64,000 nucleotides of DNA from the NCBI RefSeq assembly GCF_018873765.1, contig NC_057924.1, positions 9,883,001 to 9,947,000 on the forward strand, written 5' to 3'. This DNA comes from Telopea speciosissima (Eukaryota; Streptophyta; Magnoliopsida; Proteales; Proteaceae). Position 1 is the stretch's first letter; every line of letters begins with the position of its first letter. Below the pieces are notes generated by a model that saw only the letters and a program-made list of their open reading frames with translations, had not been told where the DNA came from and ran no database searches. The translations under genes were made by a program, and so were the position numbers. Shown in pieces: positions 19,897 to 31,577 of this stretch.

Positions 19897-19948
19897 ATAA
19901 AATAGAGTTTGGAATTTACAAGCAATAGTGGTGTCCTTTGGAATGAGG

Positions 19949-22074
19949 AAGAGCAAATTCTGTTTATGTTCTCTGATCCATTGGTGTCGATGATTCAGAC
20001 ACCGCTGAGCTAAAGGTAAAAGGTAAATATAAATCTGATACAAATCCACCAGCATTCAGCAATGACATGATACCAATTTTAGAACAAATCTCTAGATGTT
20101 CAATTGAATCTTCAATTAACCAATAAGTCTTGTCTATGGAGTACAGATTTCAACATGGGTTATGGTGATAAAGGTTGTGTTCAAGCATCATGGCCACTTT
20201 CTAAACTAATAATTTAAATTTCAACAGCTAGCATTAGCATGGAAAGAATCCAATACATTTTGAGACAAGGAGCTGACACAAGCCCTAGAACAGAAATTAA
20301 GCTGATTTTATGAAGCAACAACAAAATGCAACTTTGTTGTGCCTATGGAGCCGAAGAATGGACAATAAGTTAAGAAAAATATTGGTTGACATTTATTTAG
20401 TTCACATTACAAACAGACACTCTGTTTTGTAAGGGTATTGCTGTTGAAATGTTTGATACTTTTCCATCTATTAATGAAGTGAGGATTGGTAAAAATTTTA
20501 TGCCAAACTAGTACAAGACTAAAAACAGACTAAGCGAGATCACACATCACATTAACCTGTAAGCCTACAATAAATCTATCATAATATGCAGACTTTACAA
20601 AGTAATTAAAATATAATAAATAAATTAACAAAACAATGTGATAAAGTAGAATCAGAAATAAAGAATTAGAAAAAAAAAATAGCAATGGACTAATCAGAAT
20701 GACCTAAAACTCAGGTCGAGTGCTCTTCTTGAAGGATAAATTCAGCTTGCAAAAAATCTCAGAAATTGCAACTAATGTATCTAAGATACAATCCTGGTAA
20801 AAACTAGCAGTCAAAAGAAAGTTGAGGAGATAACATGCCGTACAAAGTGATCAAGCAGGTGTATAGTGCACAACAGTGGGGGAAACTACAGCAGTTTATC
20901 TACCTCTTCTTGAGTTGCTAATAATCCTAGTATTATCAACAACCCAGGCTTGAAGGAGATTTTAGACTGAATGTTCATCCAGATTATCTACTTCCTCTAA
21001 AAGGTCCTTCAATGCATCAGCTTCTCATGTGGAAAATCTATAGCCCAATAGTCCATTGCCACATGGCAAACGGAGCCACCTATCATGGCAATTCTGACAC
21101 CATATGAAGCTGTTCCTTTGCTCTAGAGCTGGGCATCAAACACATGGCTGATTACAAGGCTAAAAGAAAGCTTTGGTTCACCTGTTAAGGATAAATGCAC
21201 CCATATTTCCTGGTTTATTGGTGGCCAAATCCAACATTCCAACCGAGTCATCATTTAAAATACAATAATTTCTAAGATTCACATCATATAATATTCCTTG
21301 TCACTGTTGCAATAGTTATATGCAGGTCAAATACAACAAGTCCAATCCATGCAGTGAGTCAAAGAATAAGGAAAATATAACAGTAAGAAACTACCATAAA
21401 AAAAAGTGATAAACAACCAATGCACTCAGGAAGCAGAACGAAATCAGGGTGATGTACTTTATGGATTATAACTAGGTAAGAATTATGTTACCCTAATTTC
21501 CCAATACAATCGAACCAACGCAAACCAAAGTACCGATCCTAACAGAGATTACACATTTGCCATAGAATTAAAATGCCATTTCGCATCCAAACAACACAAA
21601 ACGAAATCCGAGAAGCAGATACTCAAGCAAAGTGACAAACCTCAGGAAGCAGAATGAAATATTTTGCAGGAAAATCAATAAAATCTGTCCACATTACCTC
21701 AACGAGTGAAGTGTGGGCTGATGATCGACGAGTGAAGAGGTTTAAGAGGTCTGAACAGAAGAGGAACACAAGTAACCGTACCATAAGCATCTGAACTCAT
21801 CCATGGCGTGTCATGGAGAGGCGGGCTGGATGAGAGAACTACCGTCGGAGAGATGCCTGGAGAGGTGAGTGCGTGCGTGCCTCTGGTTTGGTCTTCGTGA
21901 CAGAGGAATGGAATTTTTAGACCTAGGGCTTTTAGGGTAGAAGTCGCCAATGGAAGCAGAGACGGGCAGAATGAGAGAACTACAACCGGTGTGAGAGAGC
22001 CGCACTACCGTTGGATAGATGCCTAAAGAGGTGCCGGCGCACTCTGGCCTGGGGTTCAGCTCTTCTTCTGCTCT
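19949..22074. other. Right interior of element 2
   Basis: Mostly AT-rich, non-coding sequence. The segment 21,700-22,050 is GC-richer and contains a duplicated block around gagagaactac and accgt (about 21,830 and 21,975). That is compatible with captured leader DNA, but no protein domain is seen. Confidence 0.4.
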
Positions 22075-22290
22075 GCGTTTTTAGGGAAGAAGAAGAGAAG
22101 AACGATGGATAGATGGAACTCAAGCTGAACCTGTGCGTTTTTGGGAAGAAGAAGAGAAGAACGATGGATGGATGGATGGAGCTTGCTTGCTCTGCTCTGC
22201 GTTTTTGGGAAAAAGAAGAGAAGAACGATGGATGGATGGATGGAGCTTGCTTGCTCTGCTCTGCGTTTTTGGGAAGAAGAACAGAAAAAA
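22075..22290. repeat. Minisatellite, 3-4 units of 60-65 bp
   Basis: Units begin gcgttttt(a/g)ggga at 22075, 22135, 22200 and 22263 and contain agaagagaagaacgatgg followed by gatggatgga and cttgcttgctctgctct. The open frames it creates on both strands are repeat artefacts. Confidence 0.8.
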
Positions 22291-22541
22291 CGAGCCAAAT
22301 ATATTTGGGGATTTTTGTTTGAATTGTTTAAACCCTATTTTGGTTTAAGGGTGGTTGGGTTGGGTTCGATTTGAGTGGGGTTTAAGGTGGTTCTATCATG
22401 ACATAAGTGAAATTCAATAAAAATTGAATTTGATTAATGTCAACCGTTGGATGATCATAAAGACAGGTGACATGCTAAGAAGCCGTGGAAGTAAGATGGA
22501 AGTACAATGGTGGAAGTAGAGGATGTGAATCCCTCAAAATG

Positions 22542-24849
22542 TCATGTGTCACGTTTGTTTTGTTTTCTTGTTTTTTACAATAATGACCATAAACTTGATT
22601 ACCCTCGATCTCGAAGGAATGCATAAAACTTGGGAGTATTTGGTAATTTGAGTTCTCATAAGGAAGTTTCAATTATGTCAATCCCATAACCTATGGGCAC
22701 TCTTATAAACAACTTGGAATGGCACTTGATACTAACATGGAGAACCACGTTTCATTTTCAGTCTTTGATCAACGGTGTTCGAACTGAATTCTCTTGGTGG
22801 GTTTTGGTAATGCCACCCGTCAGGCCAGGTAGGGGCCATGTCCAACCTTAGCCACATGAATCGAATGATTAAAGGAAAAGACAAATTTTGTTTCATGAAT
22901 GATTTAAACCAAAAAAAAAAAAATCAATGCATGAGGCTCCCGTTATTATGGAACTAGGGATCATAATGTACGCAGCTTTACCTCTACTTCTTGAAAAAAA
23001 ATTGTTTCATAAATGATTTAATAGATATAAACCTAATCAATCGGAAATCCCTTAACACATCTTTTCTTCTTCCCTCTTGGATGTAGCACTAAACCGTTTT
23101 ACCTTTTTCCATATATATTGAAGAACTTGGTTATGGGTTTTAGATCATGGTAATGGTTTTCATTTTTTAAGAAAATCCATTAATGACTTGTTTCTCCAGC
23201 AATTTTTGTTATGGAACTTTTGTCAGGGGTTGATTCCCCAAGAATGCTCTTACTTCCCACCAATCAAGAAACGACATGTGAAAGTTGTGGTTGTATTTGA
23301 ATCCGAACTGAATAGACATCAAGCAAACCAGTACTGTGCCCAAACCGACTTCATGCATCAGGTTGGGACACATGACTGACAAAGATAACTTCGGGTCACG
23401 AAAAGACGATGCGCAATGAGCCGACCACATGGGTCGACCATTAGAGACAAAGCCCTTGCGTCTGACCAGATGATCCTCTGAGACTCAAGTATGGAGACAT
23501 AATGACCTCCAAAAGTTGAATAAGACCGACATGTGCCTCAACACCATTTGCATATGCCGACCCGATCATCAGCTTCCAGTTAGATAACCTTATGTTGAAA
23601 TACCCGAAGTGCCAACTCAGCAAATCTGATCCCTTATCCGATAATTCAACGATCCTGTGCCGTGTCATGATCAAAGATGAACTCTTCCCAAATAGGGAGG
23701 CCCTTTCCCTAAAAAGACTCTACGGCAAGATCTTTTATCTAAAATAGAATACTTGTCAAACGGGGACTCTTCACAACTGCCACTATCCATCAGGCCATTC
23801 TATCTTATAAATAGGAAGTTATGACCCAAAACGAAGGATCTACTTTTTGGACTCAATTTCCTGAATTATTTGTTGCGAAGAAACTTAAATTAGGCTTCAA
23901 GGAATCCCTCATCGAAGAAGACTGGCTCTCCCTTGCTCATCTGTTTCTCTGTGACCTTTAACCCCCGAAGGAGCGACCCAACAGTTTCTCGCTGCAACAC
24001 CTCCCAAGGAAAGATGAAACACAAGGAACAAAAGATAAGACAACAGATTCTTACATATTCAAAGAGAGCTTTACTATTCTAGCGGCTTAAATAAACAAGT
24101 TTTTTACAAATGCTCTTGAAAATGTCTATTTGTTCAAATGTACCCATACAATTTTTTAAATTGCAAATTTCCCATACTTTCAAAATATTGTAACACGGTA
24201 ACACTTAAGTCTAATCTGTCCATTCATTTGAGACGTTAGACATTAGTTTTAATAAATCTAATGACTAAAATGCCCTTTTAATAAAAACTTTTTAAAATTA
24301 AAAAATTAAAATGACCAAATTACCCTCATCTTCCCCAAATCGATTAGAATTTGAAACTGAAATTTTTTTCCCCAAATCGATTAGGGTTTGAAACTGAAAT
24401 TTTTTTCCCAAATCTTTTAGGGTTTGAACCTATCTGAAAAGCAAAAGATCGTAAATGTTCTCCGCTGTTAGATCCTTTGTTAGGATTTTTGAGATTGATA
24501 AACAATTCCTCTCAAGATCGCAGAATAAGAATAGGACTCGATTTAAGCCTTAACAAATTAAATTGATCTAAACCTATCTTCATGTAAAACATTAGGAGTG
24601 AAAAAATCACTTGATTTAAGCTTCTCAATGAAACAATTTAGGGTTTATGCCAAAAAAAACATAAATAAAAACCTAAAAATGGCAAGACAGTATAAGATAT
24701 GCAACAAAACTTATATTTCATCTCATTCCATAAACAATTTGTGATATTGTATTTACAATTCTCGAACGGTGATAAGGATTTACGAGCTCACACCCTTCAG
24801 AAGAAGAAAGGGGGAAAGAAAAAGGAAAAAACGGTTCTATCGTATTTCA
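22542..24849. other. Intergenic; upstream DUF3774 flank and LTR-like block
   Basis: Bases 22542-23170 continue the conserved upstream region of a DUF3774 gene (the part displaced by element 2). Bases of about 23218-24060 contain a TATA-like cttataaatagg (near 23810) and an LTR-like layout, but I could not define matching ends or a target duplication. Bases 24350-24430 hold two or three direct copies of an aaatcgattagggtttgaa unit. No gene is supported. Confidence 0.45.
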
Positions 24850-25137
24850 TCAGTTGGGACCCCAACAGCTGAGGTACATAACTTTCCTGAGCGACTCCTC
24901 CGAATGCTTCAATTTCTCGTCTCCAACTTTCTTAGCCGTTTTCACTATTGAAGTCGTCGCCGCCGGAGAAGAAGAAGAAGAAGCCTTTTTAGCCTGGGAG
25001 AAGGATCTCATATTGCCCTTGGCGTGCTGATGCAGCGACCTCAAGACGTAATTCCATCTACAGATACCTTGATCTTTCAATACCTCCACTGCTCCAACGC
25101 TGGCAGCCACGATCCAAGCTCTGCTTACCGAACTCAT
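24850..25137 (-). CDS. Wound-responsive DUF3774 family protein
   Basis: A 95-residue intronless gene with the complete family layout: N-terminal SSVSRAWIVAASVGAVEVLK, then DQGICRWNYVLRSLHQHAK, a KKASSSSSPAATTSIVK linker, and C-terminal HSEESLRKVMYLSCWGPN. It differs from the 8638 copy at only a few positions (L48Q, M64I, Q79H). The ATG is the conserved MSS start. No ICWGPK partner faces it on the left, where element 2 and LTR-like DNA lie. Its promoter has two GGCGCC blocks instead of one. Wound or stress induction is inferred from the family. Confidence 0.94.
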   Translation of the reverse strand: MSSVSRAWIVAASVGAVEVLKDQGICRWNYVLRSLHQHAKGNMRSFSQAKKASSSSSPAATTSIVKTAKKVGDEKLKHSEESLRKVMYLSCWGPN

Positions 25138-25225
25138 CTCTGTTTTGTAATGGTAATGTATTTCTCTTGCTCAAACTCGATTGATGATTGAATGAATGAT
25201 ATTAATTTGTGGATCTGAGCTCTGA

Positions 25226-25347
25226 TATTATATAGTGGTGGTGGGCGTAGCAAAGCAAACAGTGGGCGTTTTCTTTTCCTTTCCTTTGGGGGCGCCACTG
25301 GTTTTCTAAACAGTGGTTGTTTTCTCTTCCTTTGGGGGCGCCTCTGG
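25226..25347 (-). promoter_or_regulatory. Promoter of 24850-25137 with duplicated GGCGCC block
   Basis: A minus-strand TATATAATATC lies around 25226-25234, about 90 bases before the ATG. GGCGCC blocks occur at 25288-25301 (CCAGTGGCGCCCCC) and 25334-25347 (CCAGAGGCGCCCCC), each preceded by an aggaaaag-like stretch. The second block is a local duplication unique to this copy. Confidence 0.6.
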
Positions 25348-27427
25348 TTTTCACTATTTTCCTGGAAACATGGGACACGTAACTTGTTTTTCCATTCCAT
25401 TGTTTCTTTCTTTACTCACGTTTCTTTTGTTTTCTTTCTGTTTTTCTTGTTTATGCACCAAAATGACCCTCTACCCTTTAATCCATAAGGATGAATAAAG
25501 TATAAAACTAAGGAGTATAAGGGTGATTTCGTGTTTTTCTCACACGGAAATTCCAACCGTTTTGGTAACATATCCTATGGGCGCTTATAAAACAAGTGGA
25601 AAGTATACAAACTGCAGCTTTTGGAAAGGTACGTCATACTAACGTGGAAAACCACGTGTAATTTCATTTTATGAATCCTCTTCGATCTGGCTTCTCGTGG
25701 GTTTTGGTTGTGCCACCACTTGTCGGGACTCAGGACTCAGGACAGATAGGTGTAACCGTTCAAAGGAGGATGTATAGGGCCCCATGTACAGACCTTTGCC
25801 AAGTACGGATTAGGGGTAAAACTATCTAAAAACCCGATATTTTGAAAAATAAGAGCAAAACTGTTCGAAACCAGTTGATCCGTGCCTGTATTTATCGGTA
25901 TGGTATCGGTTCCGTTATGGTCAACACCTGATCCGATTCGATCTATGTCGTGTGCCTAGACACAAAAAAAAGCGAAATGAGCACCCCACCCCATGACAAG
26001 CAAAAATGTCTGCCCAACTGATACTTCCACGCATTCTCACATTGAATCTCACGTGCACATAATTCATGCTCCCCCACAAAGAAATCTTCTCCTAAATCTA
26101 TTTAATAGAAAATCAAGCAACAATCTTTTTCTTCTTCCTCTGTTGGTGTGACACTAAATCTTTTTCCATAAGGAAGAATTTGGTTATGGGTTTTAGATCA
26201 TGGTAATGGTTTTCCTGCTTTCCACCATTCCACGGCCCTAAAAGTGGGTTAACTTTTTGCGTGTTATCGTGTGGCTTGTGTGGTTAAGAAACCCAATAAC
26301 GACATTAGGTTCACTTGAGGCCACAAAATCATTGGCAAAAATAATTAAATTAGGTACCTCTTGGGGAAGTTGGGGATCGAGATTGCAAAAGGTGGAATTT
26401 GTGGGTTTTCATGTTTTTGTTTTTTTTTAGAAGAACATTGCCTGGTAGCATGGCCCTTACAACAACATGGGGGGCCAATGAGGAGAAATGTTGGAACATC
26501 GATCAGTGAAAATTTTATTTTGTAAGGGTACGGGGCGGTCATTTTAGGGTAGCTGTGTTTGGGCCCAAAGGCCATGCAAATTAGTAAACCACAAATAATA
26601 TGCATGAAAGTGGAATTAAACTATTGAAATTAACTCTAAATATCTAGTAGGATCATCTCTTTAATAAGATTCATCCATAAATAATATATATGGGCATGGA
26701 TTTAAAAAAACCAAATACATGATGCAATAAACCTTAACCCTAATGCAATAAAATAAAAAATAAATAAAAAAGAGAAAGAATATTATCCGACTGCATAGGG
26801 GCTACACCCTCCACAAGAAACAGTTTCCCAAAAAAACTTCAGTTTCATGTAGCAAATAAACAAAAAAAAAAAAATCCTCTGCAATGCTTTAATTTGCGGA
26901 TATTACAATGCAGATCTAAGAACTCGACACGTGGAAATTGCAACATCCAACAATGCCAACCTAAAAAAAAAAAAAAAAAAACTGTTTTACATCGAACTGG
27001 CACCGTTGGATGAAACTTCTTCCTATGTGGAGCTCTCAGGCCGGCCCTGCAGAGGATTTTAGTCCAAATAAAACCTGTTCTCATCCAGTCATTTTCAGCC
27101 TTATTAGTCTTCAAACCTCATCTCTTTCAATCATTTGTTAGGATTTTTGGGATTGATGAACCGTTCCTCACGACCGCAGAATAAGATAAGGACTTAATCT
27201 AATAAATCTTAACAGATCGGTTTAAAGCTAGGATTAGGATTTATGTTAAAAGAAGCAAAAATAATCATAAAAATAGCAAGAGAAAATTAGGTATGCAACA
27301 AAATCATAGGAGTATTCCATTCATTCCACAAGCAATTTGTAATATTGTATTCACAATTTTGTAAACTTTTCTACTCAAAATCCCTCTTATCGGCACCTGC
27401 ATATCTAAAGGGGCCTTCGATCGTAAT
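25348..27427. other. Intergenic between two DUF3774 genes
   Basis: Bases 25,380-26,230 are the conserved far-upstream flank (similar to 1-240 and 22,560-23,170). Bases 26,700-27,120 are A-rich with several homopolymer runs, and a cgttggatgaaact block that recurs in inverted orientation near 33,170. No gene is seen. Confidence 0.45.
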
Positions 27428-27715
27428 TCAGTTGGGACCCCAACAGCTGAGGTACATAACTTTCCTGAGCGACTCCTCTGATTGTTTCAATTTCTCGTCA
27501 CCAACCTTCTTAGCGGCTTTCACCATTGAAGTCGTCGCCGCCGGACAAGAAGAAGAAGAAGAGGCCTTTTTAGCCTGGGAGAAGGATCTCATATTGCCCT
27601 TGGCGTGCTGATGTAGTGACCTAAACACATAATTCCATCTACAGATGCCTTGATCTTTTAATACTTCCACCGCTCCAACGCTCGCAGCCACGATCCAAGC
27701 TCTGCTTACCGAACT
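27428..27715 (-). CDS. Wound-responsive DUF3774 family protein
   Basis: A 95-residue intronless gene with N-terminal SSVSRAWIVAASVGAVEVLK, then DQGICRWNYVFRSLHQHAK. The linker KKASSSSCPAATTSMVKAAK has one Ser replaced by Cys. The C-terminus is ESLRKVMYLSCWGPN. The start is placed at 27715, the family MSS start; an in-frame ATG 14 codons upstream is probably leader. It lies about 2.3 kb from the 24850 copy in the same orientation, a head-to-tail duplicate without an intervening ICWGPK gene. TATA and GGCGCC elements are conserved upstream. Confidence 0.94.
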   Translation of the reverse strand, partial: SSVSRAWIVAASVGAVEVLKDQGICRWNYVFRSLHQHAKGNMRSFSQAKKASSSSSCPAATTSMVKAAKKVGDEKLKQSEESLRKVMYLSCWGPN

Positions 27716-27808
27716 CATCTCTGTTTTGTAATCGCAGTGTATCGATCTCTCTATCACTTGAACTCGATTGATTTTTGAATGATATTAATTTGTGGATCTG
27801 AGCTCTGA

Positions 27809-27870
27809 TATTATATAGTGGTGGCCGTAGAAAACCAAACAGTGGGCGTTTCCTGTGGAGGCGCCACTGG
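27809..27870 (-). promoter_or_regulatory. Promoter of 27428-27715
   Basis: Minus-strand CTATATAATATC lies around 27808-27818 and CCAGTGGCGCCTCC at 27857-27870, 142 bases before the ATG. ACGCCCAC lies between them. Confidence 0.6.
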
Positions 27871-28824
27871 TTTTCCTCGAAACATGGATCTGACTTGTCA
27901 CTTGTCTTACCATTTTCAATTCGTATTTCTCAACTTTCCGTAAATTTTTTTCTTGTCTTATTCCCTGCCGGGTAGAGTAGTTCAAGTCCTCTTATAGGGA
28001 GGCAGAAATGATGTTTTAATCTCCCTTGAGCAAGAGGTTAGGTTGTCATTTTTCGCCCTCTATGAGAGGAACTAGACCACTATACCGGACAGGAGCAGGA
28101 GATGATAATGATCCTCTTTCTTTACTCAATGATGTATCTACTTGTCACGTTATTTTTTTTCTCTTTCTGGATCAAAATGATCATACCCTTTATTACATAA
28201 AACTCAGGAGTATTTTGTGTTTTCATAAGAAAATTCCAGTCATTTTTGTCCCTATTGTTATTGGTGCAACTTAATTTCGGTCTAGAAAATGGTTCAAAGG
28301 ATCTTCGGAGAGCCATTTTGGCTTCAAAACGAGCTTGGGTGGCCTAAAAAGCAGATACATCATCGCCAAAGGCGATGAGTTGTGTTGGGCTCGTCGATAC
28401 CTTCAAAACGATATGTATTTCTACATATGTTATGCTTTGGTCTGACCTTGTCCGATTTGGCAATTTTTTGGTCTACGGGCATTTCTGAACTTTCACGGGT
28501 TATGGCTTTTCTATAAAGTGTCTTTATCTTCTTTGAGAAGAGTGTCAATGAAATCTGAGAGTTTTTAACATTTTCAGAGACATAGTGAAATTTGTTCTAT
28601 TGCTCAGTCATGGACGTAGCTTCCCATTTTGGAGGTGAATCACGTAAATCCCTTTATGTTGTGCGTTGTGTGATTTCTTTTTCTTCTCCAAATCGCCACT
28701 CCTGGGCGTTGTTTTCTTAACACATATATCCTATGGGCGCTTAAAAACAAGTGGCTTCAGCCATGAGGAAGCCAAGTTCGAAGTTGGAATGGGTCCTTGA
28801 AAAAGCCAGCCCAACCCTATAGGC

Positions 28825-29109
28825 TTGTTGCTTGCTTTGGAGTTGGAGATTCATGACTTGAAAGTGGAATTAGATTGTGCAGATTTAATTAAATATGCCA
28901 AACATCTTTCTAATCCACCATGGGAAACTTTACTGCTTATGCATGACATTTGGAGTTTTCTTTCACACTTTCATTTTGTTATTATTATGCATGTTGTGCA
29001 ATCTGCAAACTCTTCAGCATATCTCTTAGCTGCTTTTGGAATTTCTTTTCATAATACATCACTTTGTAAATGGGTGAGTATGCCCCTACTTTCTTTGGGA
29101 TGTACTTGA
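28825..29109 (+). pseudogene. LINE RNase H-like (RVT_3) fragment, copy 1
   Basis: The frame reads LALELEIHDLKVELDCADLI, then PPWETLLLMHDIWSFLS and HVVQSANSSAYLLAAFG. This is the second half of a plant LINE RNase H-like domain, with the VELDC aspartate and the HVxQSANSSAYLLA helix, where the usual R..N..AH has become S..N..AY. The first strand and the rest of the element are missing. It is the left copy of a direct duplication with 29775-30305. Confidence 0.65.
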
Positions 29110-30305
29110 CCCAAAAAAAAAAAGAAGGTGATCTTGGGATTGTAACTATGATTCTGAGTTTAATATCATTTGCTCATGACTCATTACCTCCAATTATTAA
29201 CAAAACCGAGTCTGAAAAATGTTTAAAACCGCAAAATCGAAAACCTCTTATAAATTGGAAAAATGAAACCATTTGTTTCAATTTCACAAAGTTGAACCAG
29301 TCAATAAACGATTCAATTTCAGTTATTATCTGCTACACTGTATAAATCAAATCGAATTGAATTGAACATTGCTTAATACACGGTTAAGTGATGACATATT
29401 CCCTTTATATCCAGAAATATCCTTCCATTCTGCCTAGTGCATTAAAAAAAACATTTATGAAAACAGAAGTACATATGTCATACATATTCAACGCAAAACG
29501 TATGGTTGTAGAGAGGAGAAGGGGCCAGAAGTAAACGATCACCTGAAGCACTCCCTTGTACCAGCAAATAGGGTTCCATGTCACCTAAAGCACTCCCCTG
29601 CAACGAAGAAGAATAGGAAAAAGAAGAAACATGCTGTGACGGTGAGCAGGTTGATGGATTTTTTTATTCAATGGCTACAATTAAAAAGCAAAAAAATAAA
29701 TGGCTCAGATTAAGCCGTTGCGTTTAGTGTTGCGTTTAACGAAAATACCCGTAGCGTTGGTACCACTCACTCTTTAATTAAATATGCCAAACATCTTTGT
29801 AATCCACCATGGGAAATTTTACCGCTTATGCATGACTTTTGGAGCTTTCTTTCACACTTTCATTCTGTTATTATTATGCATGTTGTGCGATCTCCAAACT
29901 CATCAGCACATCTCTTAGCTGCTTTTGAAAAAAAATTTAATCACTTTGTAAATGGGTGAGTATGCCCCCCTACTTTCTTTGGGATGTACTTGAACCTGAT
30001 CATTGGTATATTTCTAATGCATAACTTTCCATTTGACCAAAAAAAAAAATAAAATAAATTAGGTGACTTGGGATTGTAACTATGATGCTGAGTTTGATAT
30101 TATTTGCTCATAACTTATCACCTCCAATTATTAACAAAATCGAGTATGAGAATGTTTAAAACCACGAAATCGAAAACCTCTTATAAACTAGAAAAATGAG
30201 ATTGTCTAAGTTTCAGTTTCACAAACTTGAACCAGTCAATAAACGATTAAAATTCAGTTTTTATCTGCTACACTCTAAATCAAATTGAATTGAATTGAAC
30301 ACTGC
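28882..30305. repeat. Direct duplication ~890 bp apart carrying RNase H relic
   Basis: Bases 28882-29350 and about 29775-30305 share long near-identical stretches (for example ttaattaaatatgccaaaca and aatccaccatgggaaa). The shared DNA includes non-coding tails such as aaaacctcttataaa and gaaccagtcaataaacgatt. The right copy has a damaged reading frame (caaaaaaaaa insertions and deletions). The spacer 29,350-29,775 is AT-rich with no gene. Confidence 0.75.
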
Positions 30306-31090
30306 TTAACAGAGGGGGGGGGTTATTGACAGATTGACATCCCTCAAGGTGTTAAATAATTTATTATTATATTTTATGTTTATTTTTTTGGTATTACATA
30401 CAATTTTTCCATTGAGGATAAATATTTTCATTTTTCATGTGTACTTGAAATATGTGCATGATAATGATATAGTTTTTTTTCGTAAGATCTGATAATGATA
30501 TAATTTATTTTTTCGTAAGATTTGATCATGACAGAATGATATGTTACTTTCAGATTAATTTTGAAATTTTTTTTTTGTAGTTTTTAAGGATTTTTAAGAA
30601 TAAGACAGGAGGCAATTAAAATATGTTAAAAAAAATACAGTGAGAGTATGAGACAGGGATTTACATGGAAAGATAACCAAAAGAGGTACTATTAGAGGGG
30701 TAATTTATCCTCTCATACTTAAGAATCCAACAATTCACCGAACACTTGGAAGGATAAAAAGACGCCACTGTCCATGTTTGGGTGGTGATTTCATTAAAAC
30801 TTTGGATTTGTCATTCGGAACAGATCGTATCCAGGAGAGGAACGGCATCGTTCCCTTTCCCAATCCCACGAAAACTATCTCCTCCAGTTCCTGCCCGGCC
30901 TAATTCTCCAATGCTTCTAATAAGGGGGGTGGACCTCACCCAAGCAGAGAGTCTTCGGGAAGGGATAGGATGGGGCCGGGAAGGGAAGTGGAAGGGATAA
31001 AGATCAGTTTCCAATTAGCCGCAGGTTTCCATAGTTTTATTTATTTTTCCCAAGGTTATTATGTTAACTGGGATTATCTCCTTTCCAATC
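30306..31090. other. Intergenic
   Basis: AT-rich up to 30,700, with a duplicated gataatgatatagttt / tttttcgtaagat unit near 30,460-30,520. It becomes GC-richer at 30,820-30,990, with no protein-like frame. Confidence 0.4.
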
Positions 31091-31577
31091 GCCTCAACGA
31101 CTTTTAGGAAGTTTCTCTTCTATATTCCATTCTTACTTCCTGCTTCCTCTTGCACACAATAACGAGTGATTAAATGACTCAACAAAACTTTCTTTAACAA
31201 TTTTAAAGAAAATTGAATCGTCAATAATCGATTTTAACCTCATATTTAAGTCCTAAAAAACTTAGTCTTTCATCAAAAATTTTGCATTTTCATCACTCGA
31301 TCGAATCTCCCATTTCAAAGAAATCTCTGTTAATTGATGAAAAAAAAAAAAAAAAGAAGACGAAGAAGAAGAAAGAAGAAAGAAAGAGAGAGACACAAAG
31401 ATGAGTGCCTCAACGACTTTTAGGAAGTTTCTCTCCTATGCCATTCTTACTTCCTGCTTCTTCTTGCACACGATAACGAGTGATTAAATGACTCAACAAA
31501 ACTTTCTTTAACAATTTTAAAGAAATTGAATCGTCAATAATCGATTTTAACCCCATATTTAAGTCCTAAAAACTTGA
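31091..31577. repeat. Duplicated promoter block of the remodelled ICWGPK copy
   Basis: About 175 bases beginning gcctcaacgacttttaggaa are present at 31091-31265 and again at 31407-31577, both in plus orientation. Each copy carries AATCGATTTTAAC and the TATTTAAG TATA-like box found before the intact ICWGPK genes. Between them are a purine-rich leader and atgagtg, the original start of the gene. Confidence 0.8.

Larger units (their letters stand above)
18996..19948. repeat. Central inverted repeat of element 2
   Basis: The arms 18996 to about 19204 and about 19690 to 19948 are inverted copies. Shared landmarks from the outside inward are aattccaaactctatttta, the tRNA-like sequence, and atcatttatccccaaccat. 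The loop of about 490 bp contains two direct copies of a ttagtcttgtatatataact unit near 19489 and 19560. Confidence 0.75.
16969..22532. mobile_element. Mutator-like element 2 (5.56 kb) with 9-bp target duplication
   Basis: The left end is GGATTCACA (degenerate afterwards). The right end is the reverse complement of GGATTCACATCCTCTACTTCC, the same terminus as element 1. CTCAAAATG is present immediately outside both ends (16960-16968 and 22533-22541), a perfect 9-bp duplication. The flanking DNA continues as a DUF3774 promoter region on both sides. The interior contains leader-like segments at 17100-17900 that could be captured host sequence. It also holds a central inverted repeat with tRNA-like sequences (18996-19948) and a minisatellite near the right end. 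No transposase was recognised in any frame. Confidence 0.78.

Noticed and set aside
22056..22374. Overlapping frames of 69-80 codons on both strands
   Set aside because: They arise from the 60-65 bp minisatellite and have repeated motifs in every frame.
23218..24060. Complete solo LTR
   Set aside because: There is a TATA-like signal and LTR-like composition, but matching TG..CA ends and a 5-bp target duplication could not be located.
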